From Clostridia bacterium (GTDB lineage Bacteria; Bacillota; Clostridia; Oscillospirales; Acutalibacteraceae), in NCBI GenBank assembly GCA_017552845.1, contig JAFZOE010000277.1, forward strand, positions 1 to 15,417: a stretch of DNA of 15,417 nucleotides, in the 5' to 3' direction. A model generated the notes under the pieces. It worked only from the letters and a program-made list of their open reading frames with translations, ran no database searches and was not told the origin of the DNA. Every line of letters starts with the position of its first letter. Position 1 is the first letter of the stretch. Made by a program: the position numbers and the translations under genes. Of this stretch, positions 14,730-15,417 are shown one piece after another.

Positions 14730-15200
14730 TTATTTGAGAATCTTGAATTTTCCGATAATCGGGAGTTCCTTTGCCTGGCCCTGAGCGGCATTGATGATGC
14801 CCATGATTGCCAAAACAACAACGATGATTTCACCGATTGAGCCGACAATCCAGCCGATGAACGGAATCGCGCAGATAACGCCGAGAATCAGGCAAGATAT
14901 AAAGAGCACAAGTCCCTGATTTGCATGAAATTTAGCGAATTTTGAATTCGGAGCCGCAAGCAGCGGAACGAGGAAGAGCAGACCGAAATAGGCAAGAATC
15001 GCAAAAATCTTGTTTGCGTTGATATCCTCCTGAGTGTATTCGGCGGTGGTGTCGGGAGTGTTGACAAATGCATCATATGCTTTGTCTTTGAAATCCTGAC
15101 CCTGTGCTTCTGGTGCAGATGCGCCGAGAGTTGCTCCGCAGACATTGCAGAAGGTATCGGAATCATTGCAGGAATTGCCGCAGTTAGGACAGTTTTTCAT
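14730..15200 (-). CDS. Zinc-ribbon membrane protein, DUF4870/Tic20-like
   Basis: 156 residues. The N-terminal zinc ribbon has CPNC at 4-7 and CNVC at 18-21, then a polar linker to about 60. Three hydrophobic segments follow at about 65-83, 96-117 and 119-138. Between the first two is SKFAKFHANQGLVLF (86-100), the signature of the DUF4870 family (HANQGL), small membrane proteins of unknown role related to Tic20. The ribbon should face the cytoplasm. The gene starts three bases after the lipid kinase stop; its ribosome-binding site AGAGG lies within the end of that gene, so the pair is co-transcribed. I can name no function beyond these domains. Confidence 0.8.
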   Translation of the reverse strand: MKNCPNCGNSCNDSDTFCNVCGATLGASAPEAQGQDFKDKAYDAFVNTPDTTAEYTQEDINANKIFAILAYFGLLFLVPLLAAPNSKFAKFHANQGLVLFISCLILGVICAIPFIGWIVGSIGEIIVVVLAIMGIINAAQGQAKELPIIGKFKILK

Positions 15201-15203
15201 GGT

Positions 15204-15417
15204 TTATATACCTCTTTCTTTAATAAATTCGGAATTTGAAGGCACGACAAATTTCATGCCCTTTTCGATAAGTTCAAAGGTTGCGTCGGTGACATACTGG
15301 CATTCGCCGTCAACATTGACCGCCGCGGGTTCTGCCGCGTGGACGCTGATTTTTTTGCCTCTTGTGAAATGGGTTATATCCCAGTCAAGATGCTCGCCCT
15401 TCTTATAGGGATCGAGC
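15204..15417 (-). CDS. Diacylglycerol kinase-family lipid kinase, C-terminal end only
   Basis: Only the last 71 codons are inside the window; the 5' part lies beyond the right edge. The visible stretch, ISVHAAEPAAVNVDGEC near the middle and FELIEKGMKFVVPSNSE at the end, matches the C-terminal beta domain of DagK/YegS-type kinases, where VNVDGE is the most conserved element and the chain usually ends in a V(I)VP strand. Such enzymes phosphorylate diacylglycerol or related lipids at the inner face of the membrane. The catalytic GGDGT motif cannot be seen. The stop is TAA at 15206-15204, three bases before the zinc-ribbon gene. Confidence 0.8.
   Translation of the reverse strand, partial: LDPYKKGEHLDWDITHFTRGKKISVHAAEPAAVNVDGECQYVTDATFELIEKGMKFVVPSNSEFIKERGI

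Noticed and set aside
1..15417. CRISPR array, tRNA, rRNA, insertion sequence, prophage or defence genes
   Set aside because: No regularly spaced repeats, cloverleaf-like genes, transposase/integrase motifs or defence-type domains were seen on either strand.

Overview
The window reads as chromosome of a gut-type Clostridia bacterium, most like an Oscillospiraceae/Ruminococcaceae genome. This is inferred from Gram-positive style ribosome-binding sites (AGGAG/GGAGG), secreted proteins with Clostridia-like leaders, no outer-membrane genes, a NanI-type sialidase, and GPH-transporter/fucosidase glycan genes. The window is densely coding. I see no rRNA, tRNA, CRISPR array, transposase or integrase, and no stretch over 300 bases lacks a gene.

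Layout. Positions 1-2788, minus strand: a promoter, a Na/phosphate cotransporter-like gene (nptA type) and, 11 bases later, a YhaM-type 3'-5' exoribonuclease that runs off the left edge. Positions 2789-7348, minus strand, read right to left: a membrane acyltransferase-like protein, an Mrp/NBP35 iron-sulfur carrier, seryl-tRNA synthetase, a terminator-like hairpin, a secreted NanI-like sialidase and a second terminator. Positions 7356-12907, plus strand and divergent from the previous block: a GtrA-family membrane protein, a GPH-family sugar symporter, an intracellular GH29 alpha-L-fucosidase, the bifunctional NAD(P)H-hydrate repair enzyme Nnr and a ThrH-like phosphatase, closed by a hairpin that can serve both strands. 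Positions 12922-15417, minus strand: a secreted metallophosphoesterase with its own promoter; the C-terminal remnant of a ZIP metal transporter behind a strong promoter and two palindromic operators; a zinc-ribbon/DUF4870-like membrane protein with a terminator; and the C-terminal end of a diacylglycerol kinase-family lipid kinase.

How the genes may work together. The plus-strand cluster looks built for fucosylated oligosaccharides. A cation-coupled symporter would bring in short glycans and a fucosidase without a signal peptide would release fucose inside the cell. The sialidase is exported, so terminal sialic acid would be removed outside. No sialic acid or fucose catabolic genes are present here. 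Nnr, ThrH, SerRS, Mrp and YhaM are housekeeping genes packed around these accessory functions.

The most unusual region is 14173-14666. Two operators with identical GGTTAGC-4-GCTAACC cores, centred 52 bp (about five helical turns) apart, follow a near-consensus promoter, yet the downstream gene is a broken hybrid: a short foreign-looking start joined out of frame to the last part of a ZIP transporter. Other points of interest are a seryl-tRNA synthetase with archaeal/eukaryotic-type active-site motifs, a hairpin that leaves no room for a separate sialidase promoter, and a possibly leaderless divergent promoter. I do not see a clearly new multi-gene system.
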